Part shown: piece after piece, positions 27,815-37,764 of the stretch
Position numbering within the stretch: the stretch's first letter is position 1
How the letters are laid out: each line of letters begins with the position of its first letter
Assembly (NCBI GenBank): GCA_946479785.1
Contig: CAMLHQ010000003.1
Span: 11,687 to 75,686 of the forward strand
Direction: 5' to 3'
Length of the DNA stretch: 64,000 bases
Source: an uncultured Nitrospira sp.
GTDB taxonomy: Bacteria; Nitrospirota; Nitrospiria; Nitrospirales; Nitrospiraceae
Position numbers and translations under genes: made by a program
The notes under the pieces: model-generated
Database searches by the model: none
Told to the model about the DNA's origin: nothing
Seen by the model: only the letters and a program-made list of their open reading frames with translations

Positions 27815-29971
27815 TCACGCCGCCGCACAGCGGTTGTGTTCCATGTTCAGGAGGGACAAGCTTTCCAAGTCTATGGCGGCTCCCGTTTCGCTCGTCGCGA
27901 GAACCGTCACAAACATACAGCTGCCTTCGGCTTGTGCGTTTGAGTCCAGGACCGACGCCGGTTCGCGCCGGGCATAACAGGGAGAAATCCATCCCTCTTC
28001 AACCGTGATCGGCAGCGGGGTGGCCGCTCCTTCTGCATCGACAAGCCAGATTCCCACCGCGAGCGACGCTCCGCTCCGATGGCCGACGATCATCTGTCCG
28101 TCCTTCATCGCCGGCCTGCAATCGGACGCGAGGTGAAACCGCAGCTGGTACTGATAGAGTCCTGTTGTCGCGATGCGGTCTTGAATCAACACATACGCAG
28201 GTAAAGAATTCGGCCTCTTGAGGAGATGAAACGAGCGCTGATGCCGCACAGGAGGGTTCAGATGTTCGTACCCGTTCTGTTCTCCCCTACACATGGCGGC
28301 GTCAGCGGTGACCTCGAACCGCCACAGAGTCGTATCGGCTACCTGAGCCCATGAAAAAGGGCCATCTGGCAGGGATTGAGAGAGTCCTTCGACAATCAGC
28401 GTATTGTGCGCCGAGGACATTCTGAAATGATCCCGCAGTGCCGCATCCTTCGTATAGGTGTAGGTCCCCGGGTCAATGATCCAGGTCACGCCAGCCGCGG
28501 CATACTCAAACGACAGGGCATCGGCGTGGGCATGTACATAGTTCATCCCGCCATGGGAACCAGCGTCCACGAAAAGGTAACTCGATTTGTCTTTCCATCC
28601 ATCCCGCAACACGACGAAACCGCTCTTGTCGAAGCGGCGAACTATGCTGTCCGGTTCAATGGGTTCCAGCCGATCGTACGCGTCGAGCCCTTCCGGCCCC
28701 AGGAGCCAGAGCAATTCAGGGCCAGCTGGACCCGCCGCCCATTTCCACATTCCGTTCCCGAACAGCGCGGCGCCTATTTGTAAGGTGTCGCGAAAATCCG
28801 CAGCTTCTCGACGATGTAACGTGAGCAATCGGCCGCCGTCCTCATCGCCATACAGGGTGCTCAGGCCGTCTGGTCTCGTGATCCACAACAGATGATCAAG
28901 CAACTGAGCCACTGTGTCCTTCACCCCCGGAGGAAGCGACAGGCCATTAGCCCGGGCCAGCAGTAGGACGTGCACATAAAAATCTGTTGTGTACCGGTGA
29001 TAGTAGGACGCCTGTTCAAAGTAGACTCCGTCCGACTGAACCTGTTTCGGGAGCTGGTCCAAAAGAATATCGAGTCCCAATTCGCGCCAACGCGTAGCCG
29101 TGGTAAGCCACGGTAATGCCGTTCCGAGGTATAACAGTCCGAGGGCTTCTCCGGTCAGATGGGTATTCGGCGCAAAGTAATAGGACAGGTACGACTCGAC
29201 ATAGGCCCCATGCTGCACCAGACTCTTCAATACTCTCCATATAATGGCGGGCGTCAGCCTGGGAGACCACGCGAAGCAATGTAATGCCCAGAGCCAGGCG
29301 ATCGACCGGAACGAGACTTCCAGACTACTCGCCCAGTTGATGCCTCTCCGCGGCGGGTTCGCGTCTAGCCAACCGATGAGTTGGGTCACGAAGGCGTCGG
29401 CGTACCGCTCGTCCTTCGTAAGAAGATAGGCCTGACCGAGTGTCACGAAATGGACATGCCGATTGAGTTCCCATGTCACTTTTTTGTCACCGGCTACGTC
29501 CGGGTCAAGATAATCGATTCGACTCCAATGATCGGTTCCGGTCCGCTTGCCGGAGGTCGGTTCGAGATGCCAATCGATGGGGGTGCCAAACGACAGATCG
29601 AGCAGGCCCAGGAGATCGAACCGACCGTCGATCGCCCAATCGGCCCTGTGAAGCAATTCATTGCATTCCTGCGGAAATCGTCGCCGGAGCGACGCTGCTG
29701 CGAATTCCCGCGATCCGAAGAACGGCATGAAGGGACGGCGACTGAAATCCGATCCCCTCATCTCGCCAAGGATTTTGTCGGCAACGGTATCCACCGGCAA
29801 ACAGTCGAACGATGGCACAAGCCGCCGTCGAAAGGCCTTGTCGCTCATCTCTTCCTGTTCCCAGCCGAACAGCCGCTCGCCATACTTCAGGAGAACCTGC
29901 CGTCCTCGCTCACGCAATTCCGGAGGCTTCATGCCGGCGAGTTTTCGTATCGTACCCGTAATGTCTTTCAT
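27815..29971 (-). CDS. Heparinase II/III-like (alginate-lyase fold) protein
   Basis: 718 residues, the usual length for the family. An N-terminal (alpha/alpha) toroid (~80-370: WELNRHVHFVTLGQAYLLT, WASSLEVSFRSIAWLWAL, with NTHLTGEALGL) is followed by a C-terminal beta-sandwich whose core is MNYVHAHADALSFEYAAAGVTWIIDPGTYTY and HNTLIVEGLSQS. The Tyr and His of these blocks are the usual lyase residues. Family members eliminate bonds next to uronic acids. With AlgD and a beta-helix protein nearby, a trimming enzyme for the cluster's own polymer is likely. No signal peptide is evident, so a periplasmic location is not certain. Confidence 0.85.
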   Translation of the reverse strand: MKDITGTIRKLAGMKPPELRERGRQVLLKYGERLFGWEQEEMSDKAFRRRLVPSFDCLPVDTVADKILGEMRGSDFSRRPFMPFFGSREFAAASLRRRFPQECNELLHRADWAIDGRFDLLGLLDLSFGTPIDWHLEPTSGKRTGTDHWSRIDYLDPDVAGDKKVTWELNRHVHFVTLGQAYLLTKDERYADAFVTQLIGWLDANPPRRGINWASSLEVSFRSIAWLWALHCFAWSPRLTPAIIWRVLKSLVQHGAYVESYLSYYFAPNTHLTGEALGLLYLGTALPWLTTATRWRELGLDILLDQLPKQVQSDGVYFEQASYYHRYTTDFYVHVLLLARANGLSLPPGVKDTVAQLLDHLLWITRPDGLSTLYGDEDGGRLLTLHRREAADFRDTLQIGAALFGNGMWKWAAGPAGPELLWLLGPEGLDAYDRLEPIEPDSIVRRFDKSGFVVLRDGWKDKSSYLFVDAGSHGGMNYVHAHADALSFEYAAAGVTWIIDPGTYTYTKDAALRDHFRMSSAHNTLIVEGLSQSLPDGPFSWAQVADTTLWRFEVTADAAMCRGEQNGYEHLNPPVRHQRSFHLLKRPNSLPAYVLIQDRIATTGLYQYQLRFHLASDCRPAMKDGQMIVGHRSGASLAVGIWLVDAEGAATPLPITVEEGWISPCYARREPASVLDSNAQAEGSCMFVTVLATSETGAAIDLESLSLLNMEHNRCAAA

Positions 29972-30059
29972 CGAAACAATCGCAGTCGTTTTATGTGCGA
30001 ACCACCGGTCGGCGGGTAATTCGTAGATGAGTACGAGGATGTCCAGGTCGTTCCCGACT

Positions 30060-31994
30060 TCATGCCGACACCTCCGCGGTTTCCATCTGCTCTTCCAAGG
30101 ACTGAGGTTCCTCGCCGTCGATCGCCATCCGGTGCCACAATTCCAGGTTGACCAAGAGCCAGAGACGATCTGCGTGCGAACGCAAGCCGCAGCGGTGCTC
30201 GTTCACTATCCGATGCAAGGTCTCCGGGCGAAAGAATTTGCGGTCCAACGCCCGGGGGCTCAGAACATACTCGTCCAGGGTTGAACGGAATGTTTCGCGC
30301 ATCCAGGATCCGAACGGTACCGGAAAACCCATTTTGGATCTCGTGAGGATCTCGGCCGGCACAAGGTCGCGCAACGCCTGCCGCAAGACCACCTTCGTCT
30401 GCCAACCCCTCAATCTCTGGCCGCCAGGAATTTCCATCGCCTGTTCGACAAGTTGATGGTCCAGATACGGCACACGGCTTTCGAGCGACGCCGCCATGCT
30501 CATTTGATCTTGTTTCATGAGCAACTCCACCAGATGTGTGACTACGTCCGCATAGCTCATTCGCTCAAGCCATGTGCCGCCATGTTCTTTCCAGTAACGC
30601 AGGCCTTCTGCGTAGGGATCGTGAGCCATCAGCGCGCGCTGGTCACAAAGGAGCGAGTGCTGTAGCGACTCCGGAAAGACGGAAAAATTATCGAAGAATA
30701 GCCCGCGGGGGCCGGGTTCGTAGGCGAGCGCCGTTCGGGAAGCATAACGTTGTATCGGGAGCGGTAGGCGCGTCAGGGAGCCGGCGATCCGTCGCCGCAG
30801 AAAGCGGGGTATGGCATTCCAATAGAGACGGCCGATGCGATCGTTCCAGGCGGTAACCCGATAGCGATAATCGTATCCGAGAAACAGTTCGTCGGCGCCT
30901 TCGCCGGTCAGAACCACCTTCACATGACGGCTCGCAAGACGAGACACAAAATACAGCGGCACGCTCGATGGAAAGGCAATGGGCTCGTCCTCGTGCCAGA
31001 TCAGCTTCGGCAAAGCCTGCATGAATTGTTCAGGAGAGACCAGGACTTCGTGGTGCTCCGCGCCGATCGCCCGGGCGACCAGCCGAGCATACCGGAGCTC
31101 GTTCGCCTCACGTTCGGCAAAGCCGACCGCAAAGGTCTTTACCGGCTGCGGCATCATCGGAGCCATAAGAGCCGCGAGACCGCTCGAATCCAGGCCGCCG
31201 GAGAGAAAAAGACCGAGCGGCACGTCGCTCATGAGATGGCTGCGTACCGCCTGTTGGAGGCTGATCCGCAACTGATTGGCCTGCTCAGCCAGCGGCAGTA
31301 CGTTGTCGGAGGGCTCTTGAGGAGGATGCCAATAGCGCTGTATCCGCAGTCCCCGGTCCGCCGACCACTCCATCAGATGCCCGGGCAGTAATTTGCTGAT
31401 GCCTCGATAGAAGGTTTCCGTGCCCGCCACATAGCGATTCGCCAAAAATTCCGGCAGAATTGTCTCATTGAACGCGACTTTGAGGGCGCCCGAGGCGACG
31501 ATGCCCTTGATCTCGGAGGCAAAGAGCAACTCACGATCTGTGTACGCATAATAGAGGGGCTTGATCCCGAGCCGATCGCGGGCCAGCAGCAAACGACGCT
31601 GCCTTCGGTCCCAGATCGCGAAGGCAAACATGCCCTGTAAGCGATCGACGCAGTTGGAACCGTACTCTTCATAGAGATGCAGGATGGTTTCCGTATCGCT
31701 CTTGGTCCGATAGCGATGTCCCGCTCGTTTCATCTCTCCGCGGAGCGCCACGTGGTTGTAGATTTCTCCGTTAAAGACGATCCATGCGCTGTCGTCTTCA
31801 TTGGTCATCGGCTGGTGTCCGCCGGCGACATCGATAATTGCCAGCCGCCGATGGGCGAGGCCTACCGGACCATCCAGCCACAGACCCGCTCCGTCCGGAC
31901 CGCGATGGCGCTGCACCTCTGCCATGCGCACGAGACGAGAGCGCTCCGCCCGTTCTCGCTGATCAGATTTCAGGATTCCGGCTATGGCGCACAT
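30060..31994 (-). CDS. Asparagine-synthase-like amidotransferase (EPS paralogue 1)
   Basis: 644 residues. I chose the ATG at 31994 because the protein then starts M-Cys-Ala, exposing Cys2, the glutaminase nucleophile; the frame is open further. An N-terminal class II glutaminase domain (RHRGPDGAG, GEIYNH, FAFAIWD) is followed by the synthase domain with the ATP-pyrophosphatase loop LFLSGGLDSS. Ammonia passes between the two. In EPS clusters these proteins are thought to amidate uronic acids or form related amide links rather than make asparagine. It is the neighbour of a second copy at 33.1-35.1 kb. Confidence 0.85.
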   Translation of the reverse strand: MCAIAGILKSDQRERAERSRLVRMAEVQRHRGPDGAGLWLDGPVGLAHRRLAIIDVAGGHQPMTNEDDSAWIVFNGEIYNHVALRGEMKRAGHRYRTKSDTETILHLYEEYGSNCVDRLQGMFAFAIWDRRQRRLLLARDRLGIKPLYYAYTDRELLFASEIKGIVASGALKVAFNETILPEFLANRYVAGTETFYRGISKLLPGHLMEWSADRGLRIQRYWHPPQEPSDNVLPLAEQANQLRISLQQAVRSHLMSDVPLGLFLSGGLDSSGLAALMAPMMPQPVKTFAVGFAEREANELRYARLVARAIGAEHHEVLVSPEQFMQALPKLIWHEDEPIAFPSSVPLYFVSRLASRHVKVVLTGEGADELFLGYDYRYRVTAWNDRIGRLYWNAIPRFLRRRIAGSLTRLPLPIQRYASRTALAYEPGPRGLFFDNFSVFPESLQHSLLCDQRALMAHDPYAEGLRYWKEHGGTWLERMSYADVVTHLVELLMKQDQMSMAASLESRVPYLDHQLVEQAMEIPGGQRLRGWQTKVVLRQALRDLVPAEILTRSKMGFPVPFGSWMRETFRSTLDEYVLSPRALDRKFFRPETLHRIVNEHRCGLRSHADRLWLLVNLELWHRMAIDGEEPQSLEEQMETAEVSA

Positions 31995-31996
31995 CG

Positions 31997-33103
31997 TTAC
32001 GCGGCCTTTAATGCGGAGGTGGCGTCGGAGAGTCGACGATAAATGGCAGCCCATGCCGACCCGACGCTTGACCACGCATAGCGCATGAGCGACTCCTTCG
32101 CTCGTTGAGCCATGAGTACGGCTCGCTCAGGGCGTTGTAGGAGCTGCGTCGCGGCCTTCGCCATCGCGGCAGGGTCCCCAACGGGAATGAGGGTCCCGGA
32201 TACTCCGTCTTTAATCATGTTCGGAATATCGCCCACCCCGGTGGTCACGACCGGCATACCAGAGGCCATCGCTTCCAGAACCGACAAGGGCTGATTGTCC
32301 ACAAAGGATGAATTGAGAAAGATCGAATGGCCCTCGTACAGCGAGGGCATGGACATCGGGTCCACCGGACCGATGAACCGGACGTTGCGCAGCGCCAGCG
32401 CCTCGGTCAGGTGTTTGAGCTCCGGCTCTTGCGGTCCTAGCCCGGCAATCGTAAGCGTCGCACCGGGAAAAGCGGTCCGGATCAGTGCGAAGGCCATGAT
32501 TGTATTCTCGACACCGTAATGTGGTTCGAAATTTCTCACCGACAGAAATGCCGGCAAAAGCGGGATGCGCCGGCGATAGCGAAACCGTCCCGTATCGATG
32601 ACATTGTGAATGACCTCCGCTCGGTATCCATGCCGTGCGAAAATATCGCGCAGAAACACCGACGGCACCACGATCTCGTCGACCATCTTCAACCAGGGAT
32701 GGACGAGAGATCCCCAATTGGATAAATGGTCGGCTGCTTCTCCGCTGTGATAATTCAAGATGATCGGCTTTTTGAGGTGACGTGCGGCGAGTATTGCCGG
32801 AACCGGGGCCAAGAGGTACGACCAATAGGAGGCGGAACAAATGTGCACGACATCGGCCTGCCGGAGGCGTCGGAGGCTGGGCAAGTAAAGCCCTTCGTTG
32901 ATCACGGTCCGGACGAAAGGCAGGCGCTTCAGCCAGCCGACTCCGGTCGGAAACTGCGGGTCGATCGGCACTAATTCGACGTCATAGCCGTCCGACCTCA
33001 GATAATCCGTTACCACCTTGGCTTGAACGGCTTGTCCGCCGAGAATGCTCAGGCTCGGCGCCACCATCGCGATTTTGGGGAGTGTCGGTCGACTCAAAGC
33101 CAT
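31997..33103 (-). CDS. Glycosyltransferase family 4
   Basis: 368 residues from the ATG at 33103, favoured because AGAAGGA lies about ten bases upstream. An ATG at 33136, overlapping the upstream stop as ATGA, is a credible alternative. The fold is GT-B: N-terminal KIAMVAPSLSILGGQAVQAK, donor-site region LTIAGLGPQEPEL, FIGPVDP, FLNSSFVDNQPLSVLEAMA (E-x7-E-type) and VVTTGVGDIPNMI. It would transfer a sugar to the growing EPS unit. It sits between two amidotransferases, so the same repeat unit is probably built by all three. Confidence 0.87.
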   Translation of the reverse strand: MALSRPTLPKIAMVAPSLSILGGQAVQAKVVTDYLRSDGYDVELVPIDPQFPTGVGWLKRLPFVRTVINEGLYLPSLRRLRQADVVHICSASYWSYLLAPVPAILAARHLKKPIILNYHSGEAADHLSNWGSLVHPWLKMVDEIVVPSVFLRDIFARHGYRAEVIHNVIDTGRFRYRRRIPLLPAFLSVRNFEPHYGVENTIMAFALIRTAFPGATLTIAGLGPQEPELKHLTEALALRNVRFIGPVDPMSMPSLYEGHSIFLNSSFVDNQPLSVLEAMASGMPVVTTGVGDIPNMIKDGVSGTLIPVGDPAAMAKAATQLLQRPERAVLMAQRAKESLMRYAWSSVGSAWAAIYRRLSDATSALKAA

Positions 33104-33132
33104 TATGATCTTGTCCTTCTGGCTGTATCGGA

Positions 33133-35085
33133 TCATGGCAAGGATTTGGCCACCCTCTGACGTTTGTGAGCTGGAGGCCTCGCAGCAGCCATGGCTGACT
33201 TCTTGATGAGTGGAACAGCCGATGAGCTCTTCCGATCGAGGAAGGTCCGGCACCAGAGTTCGAAGGACATCAACGTCCAGATGTGGAGATCCAACGGCCG
33301 CCCTTGTTCCTGCCGGGCGATCAGGCGACTCAGATAGGCTTCATCGAAGATGCCGCGTTTGCGACAAGTTTCTGACAACAAAAGCTCTCGGACCAATGGA
33401 CGAAGCGGGCCGCGGAACCACCGGTTGAGTGGCACGCCAAAGCCTTTTTTGGGACGATCCAGAATTACGTCCGGCAACAGTCCGCGCAGGGATTTAACAA
33501 AGATATACTTGGTCCTGCCTCGGCACCGCTTCCAATCGGCGGGGATGGTAGCCGCGAATTCTACGAAGGGGTGGTCGAGCAGCGGCACGCGGGCTTCGAG
33601 AGAATGGGCCATGCTCATACGGTCGACCTTGGTCAAAATATCCAACGGGAGATAGTAGCGGAAATCCTGATCTTGCAGGGCAGACAGCCAATGGCCCTGC
33701 CATCCTGCAAGCCGGTCGAGTCGGGATCGTTCCGGCTGTGACGCCCCCACTTGCTCCCTGGCCTCGCCGGTCAACAAATCCCATTGATGATTTGGCCGGA
33801 AAAGCGTGCTCGCATGGAGGTACCGTTCGCCGCCCGGTTTCGACAGGTACTCGAGATATTGTTTTCCCCTCGTATCTTCCGGCAGAACGTTGGAGACTCG
33901 AGCGAGCAGCGCGCGAATCGTTGCGGGAAGAAACCGCGCCAGACGATCCCGTCCCTCCACCACATATTTGTCGTATCCGCCGAACAATTCATCGCCGCCA
34001 TCTCCCGATAACGCGACCTTCACGTGTTGGCTCGCCAACCGGGACACCATATAGGTCGGGATCGCGGAGGCATCGCCGAACGGCTCGTCGAGCTCCCAGG
34101 CAAAATGGTCGAGGAGATCCAGGACATCCGGCTCAAGCACCAACTCATGATGATCGGTGCTGAACCGCCTGGCCACGAGACGAGCATAGGGCAATTCGTC
34201 AAACTCCTGCTCGCGGAATCCGATGGAGAAGGTCTTGATACGACCCGTCGCCATCGTGGCCATGGAGGCCACAACCGCACTCGAGTCGATCCCGCCACTC
34301 AAAAACGCGCCCACCGGCACGTCGCTGACGAGGTGGTAACGGACGGATTCCCGGAGCTTCGCACGCAGCTCCTCGATCGTGTCTTCTTCGGAGCGTCGTT
34401 CATCCGGCGTAAATTGAAGTTCCCAATATCGCTCGACGACTGGTTGTCGCTGCGGTTCCAGCCGTAGTCGATGACCGGGCTCGAGTTTCTGAATGCCCTC
34501 GACGATGCTCTCGTCCGTCGGTGTCGTCCCATAGGCCAGCAGATGAGCGACCGCCTGCCAGTTCAATCTCCGGTCAATCTCTGGCAGTTGGAGCAGCGCC
34601 TTGAGTTCGGATGCAAACACGAAACGGCCGGCTACGGTCCCATAGTACAAGGGCTTGATTCCGATCCGGTCCCGCGCGAGAAGCAGTCGATGACGCCGCT
34701 GGTCCCAGATCGCAAACGCAAACATCCCTCTAAGGGCATGGACACAGTCGTCGCCACGTTCTTCATATAAATGGACGATGACTTCCGTGTCGGTAGCGGT
34801 CGAAAACCGGTGGCCGCGCCGCTCGAGTTTGCTCTGGAGTTGCCGATAGTTGTAGATTTCCCCGTTCAGCACGACCCAAATCGAGCCATCCTCGTTCGCA
34901 ACAGGTTGGTGTCCGGTTTCGAGATCGATAATGCTCAGGCGGCGCATGGCCAGGCCTGCTCCATCACCCAGGAACGCGCCTTCATCGTCCGGTCCTCGCG
35001 ACACGAGCGCCGCACACATGGCGTGCAATTCCTCGGCAATGATGGGCTGATCCCGTTGAGCCGCAATTCCCGCAATCCCGCACAC
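33133..35085 (-). CDS. Asparagine-synthase-like amidotransferase (EPS paralogue 2)
   Basis: 650 residues, beginning MCGIAGI so Cys2 is the glutaminase nucleophile. SRGPDDEG, NGEIYNY and MFAFAIWD complete the glutaminase domain; FLSGGIDSS is the pyrophosphatase loop and LSGDGGDELFGGYDKY the later synthase motif. All expected motifs are intact, so both paralogues should be active. They are only distantly similar to each other outside motifs. The likely role is amidation of an EPS sugar acid using glutamine and ATP, by analogy with the Wbp-type enzymes. Confidence 0.87.
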   Translation of the reverse strand: MCGIAGIAAQRDQPIIAEELHAMCAALVSRGPDDEGAFLGDGAGLAMRRLSIIDLETGHQPVANEDGSIWVVLNGEIYNYRQLQSKLERRGHRFSTATDTEVIVHLYEERGDDCVHALRGMFAFAIWDQRRHRLLLARDRIGIKPLYYGTVAGRFVFASELKALLQLPEIDRRLNWQAVAHLLAYGTTPTDESIVEGIQKLEPGHRLRLEPQRQPVVERYWELQFTPDERRSEEDTIEELRAKLRESVRYHLVSDVPVGAFLSGGIDSSAVVASMATMATGRIKTFSIGFREQEFDELPYARLVARRFSTDHHELVLEPDVLDLLDHFAWELDEPFGDASAIPTYMVSRLASQHVKVALSGDGGDELFGGYDKYVVEGRDRLARFLPATIRALLARVSNVLPEDTRGKQYLEYLSKPGGERYLHASTLFRPNHQWDLLTGEAREQVGASQPERSRLDRLAGWQGHWLSALQDQDFRYYLPLDILTKVDRMSMAHSLEARVPLLDHPFVEFAATIPADWKRCRGRTKYIFVKSLRGLLPDVILDRPKKGFGVPLNRWFRGPLRPLVRELLLSETCRKRGIFDEAYLSRLIARQEQGRPLDLHIWTLMSFELWCRTFLDRKSSSAVPLIKKSAMAAARPPAHKRQRVAKSLP

Positions 35086-35093
35086 AAGGCACC

Positions 35094-36581
35094 TCAGGAG
35101 AGTTTATGTTGGTAACGCATGCCGAGGATAAACCGGACACGCCCCAGCAGGTGGGACAATTCTGCCCGTTCCTGCACCGACACCAGACCGAAGCCCATGG
35201 CCATTCCGACGTAGGTCGACGCATACACGGTCCCCGCCAACAGGATGCGGAGGGACGGAACGGTCTGCACACTATAAGCAACGGCAAGAGCTGGGAGGCA
35301 TGCTGCGATTGAAACAGCGGCGATCAGACTCAGTGTGCGCCAAGGGAGCAGCCGCCCCAAGCTTATACGCCACAATGACCCCGCGGCGAGTAACCCCAAG
35401 GCTTTTCCGAGCCCGAGGGCCAACACAGTCACGAACATGGCTCCGGCCAACCCGAACGATGTAATGGACCAATGGATCAGAATCGCGATCATCGTGAAAC
35501 GCAGCAGATTGATCGCCAACAGGGTTCTGGTCTTGGCGTACACGCGCAGTAAGCCGTCGATGGGTATGGCGGCGAACACGATGGCGGTGACGCCGACCAT
35601 GAAAACCGGCACGCTGGCGAGATAATTGTCGGTGAACAGCATCACGATAAGATCCCGGGCGGTAATCAGGAGCAGGCAGGTAAGGGGAAAAAATACCAAC
35701 GCCAGCTTGCGCACCGTGAGATGCCAGAGATCGATAACTTGCCTTTCCAGCCCGTCATGGATCGCGTTCGTCATGCCGACCATCATGACATTAGACACGC
35801 TTGTGGCCACGAGGTCGACCAGCGGGATCTGAAGACAGCCGACGGCATAAATAGCAAAGTTAGCAGCATCAAAGAGACCCGAGACGACGTACTGGTGAAG
35901 ATTTTCCTGCGCGATGCTCGCGACGATGGAGAGAGCAAAGGGTAGCGCATAAGCCAGTTGTCGCGTGAAACAGGCAGCATCAGGCCGAAAACCGGATCCG
36001 AATTCGCGCCCAAAATATCGGATCGTATAGACGAGTCGGAGGGCGGCGAATGTCACCGCCCCGTACAAGAGGGAGCGGAGCGACGGCACCAAAAGCACGG
36101 GCACAATCAGGAAGACTGCCCGTGTCACGTCTGTCACTGCATATGCGATAGCCGCCGATCGATAGAAACTCCGCGCGGTCATCACGGTTTCCAATCCGAT
36201 CGAAGCCTGCATGAATAGGAGATATAGGGCCAACAGTGGAATGAGCGGCGCCAGCGCGGGATTGTTCATCCATTCGGCAATAGCGGAGGAACTCAGCGCC
36301 AATATTACGGCCGCCGTCGCTCCCACCGCCGCAAGGAACAGGACGGAATTCATGACGTATCTGCCAGCTTCGGCATTCGCGCGCGGCAAGAAGTACAACA
36401 GACTTTCCGACATGCCGATCTGAGTGATCGTCAACAGCGTGATGTAGAGCAGGAACCATTGTTTATATGTCCCAAAGGTTTCCAGATCGAACATCCGGAC
36501 AAGTATGAGCGGGGTCACGAACGCGGCGGCGAAGCCGGCAATCCGTCCCGCGATGATCAGCAGAGCCGGCTTCAGCATCAA
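35094..36581 (-). CDS. Wzx-type oligosaccharide flippase
   Basis: 495 residues with about 12-14 hydrophobic helices covering almost the whole length and no soluble domain. It opens with IIAGRIAGFAAAFVTPLILVRMFDLETFGTY, the typical start of the polysaccharide-biosynthesis/MOP superfamily (amphipathic helix, then LARxLxxxExGxY-like turn). It would flip the undecaprenyl-linked repeat unit from the cytoplasmic to the periplasmic face before polymerisation. Eight bases separate it from the amidotransferase downstream. Confidence 0.88.
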   Translation of the reverse strand: MMLKPALLIIAGRIAGFAAAFVTPLILVRMFDLETFGTYKQWFLLYITLLTITQIGMSESLLYFLPRANAEAGRYVMNSVLFLAAVGATAAVILALSSSAIAEWMNNPALAPLIPLLALYLLFMQASIGLETVMTARSFYRSAAIAYAVTDVTRAVFLIVPVLLVPSLRSLLYGAVTFAALRLVYTIRYFGREFGSGFRPDAACFTRQLAYALPFALSIVASIAQENLHQYVVSGLFDAANFAIYAVGCLQIPLVDLVATSVSNVMMVGMTNAIHDGLERQVIDLWHLTVRKLALVFFPLTCLLLITARDLIVMLFTDNYLASVPVFMVGVTAIVFAAIPIDGLLRVYAKTRTLLAINLLRFTMIAILIHWSITSFGLAGAMFVTVLALGLGKALGLLAAGSLWRISLGRLLPWRTLSLIAAVSIAACLPALAVAYSVQTVPSLRILLAGTVYASTYVGMAMGFGLVSVQERAELSHLLGRVRFILGMRYQHKLS

Positions 36582-36593
36582 AGCTTTAGGTCT

Positions 36594-37763
36594 TTAGATC
36601 ACAGAGGAGGAGGTGACAGGGGACACATCCTCGTGCTTCTTGTGAAGCGGCGCTGACGTGTGCCCCTTTCCCCGTGGATCGCCGTGATCTTGATGGCAGC
36701 GATGAAAGAGATCGAAGATTCGATGTGCATGGCAATGCATCAGAATATTGGAAAACCCGTCGAACGGATCCAGCGAGGAATTTTCCCACATCACCTTGCG
36801 TGGAATGGTCAATGAAGGATATCGCACATCCCGATGCAGACAGGTCGTGTACCCGAATCGATAGCCGGCTTCTGCGACGCAGGAGACGACCGTTGGATTG
36901 AAGCGTCCATCCGGGTACGCAAAATGAGCAACGGGTTTGCCGAGCTTCTCCTGCAAGGTGAACAAAGAACCGACGATTTGGTTCGCCATCCGCTTTGGGT
37001 TTTCCAGGGTCAAGAGCGCGTGGGTTTGCGTATGGGAGCCGATGATCATGCCTGCCCGGTCCAATGCGCGCACCATGTCCCAGGTCAACGAATGGAGCGT
37101 GGGAAAATCTTCGGCTCGTACCTGCGCCACGGTTTCCAATGCCTCAATGGCTCTTCTGAGTTGCCTCTGTGTCAACGTGGTAAACATCATCCGCATGGCC
37201 GCGTACGGGTCGCGGATCACAGCTTTCAGCTCACCTCTTCTCGGAAGATACACGGCATGGCTCTCGCACAGACTGGTAAACCGCTCAGGGGAATAGCGAA
37301 TTTTGGGAAGCACTCGTACCAAGAGGAGGAATAATTTGTCATAGACTTGAAGATGCCGACGACCCAATGTTTCGGTGACGACGAAGATGCCAGCAGGAAT
37401 GCCTTTCCGTTGCAAGAGAGGAAGAGCATGATGATAGACCCCTGCATACCCGTCGTCGAAGGTGATCGCGGCTAGCGGTTCGTTGAACGGGTCTCCATTG
37501 TCCAGTCGCTCGCCGAGTTCGTCCAACGTCAAGAATCGGAAATGCTGTCCGAGCCAGTCCAATTGCCGCTCCAACATGCGGCAGCTGACGAGATTCGGCA
37601 AGATGGCCCGTCCCTGGTGAGATCGGATGTCCTCGACGACGGAATGATAGCCGATGACCAGGGGAATATGTTTGGTCGCATTGATCGTCTCGATCACGCT
37701 GTTGGCCCCGGTCCATCGTAAGCCGGCAGCCAGTGCTGTCTTGACCATTGTCCGCAGCGCCAT
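36594..37763 (-). CDS. Polysaccharide deacetylase (NodB-fold)
   Basis: 389 residues. The NodB homology domain shows AAITFDDGYAGVY near residue 105 (first Asp pair, metal and base), MIIGSHTQTHALLT (the H-x3-H metal site, here His in SHTQTH) and HFAYPDGRFN further on. These are the carbohydrate esterase family 4 metal-binding and catalytic motifs. It would remove N- or O-acetyl groups from EPS sugars. No signal peptide is seen. The final ~40 residues are polar and unassigned. It is not the DUF3473 type found in many XrtA clusters. Confidence 0.86.
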   Translation of the reverse strand: MALRTMVKTALAAGLRWTGANSVIETINATKHIPLVIGYHSVVEDIRSHQGRAILPNLVSCRMLERQLDWLGQHFRFLTLDELGERLDNGDPFNEPLAAITFDDGYAGVYHHALPLLQRKGIPAGIFVVTETLGRRHLQVYDKLFLLLVRVLPKIRYSPERFTSLCESHAVYLPRRGELKAVIRDPYAAMRMMFTTLTQRQLRRAIEALETVAQVRAEDFPTLHSLTWDMVRALDRAGMIIGSHTQTHALLTLENPKRMANQIVGSLFTLQEKLGKPVAHFAYPDGRFNPTVVSCVAEAGYRFGYTTCLHRDVRYPSLTIPRKVMWENSSLDPFDGFSNILMHCHAHRIFDLFHRCHQDHGDPRGKGHTSAPLHKKHEDVSPVTSSSVI

Positions 37764-37764
37764 A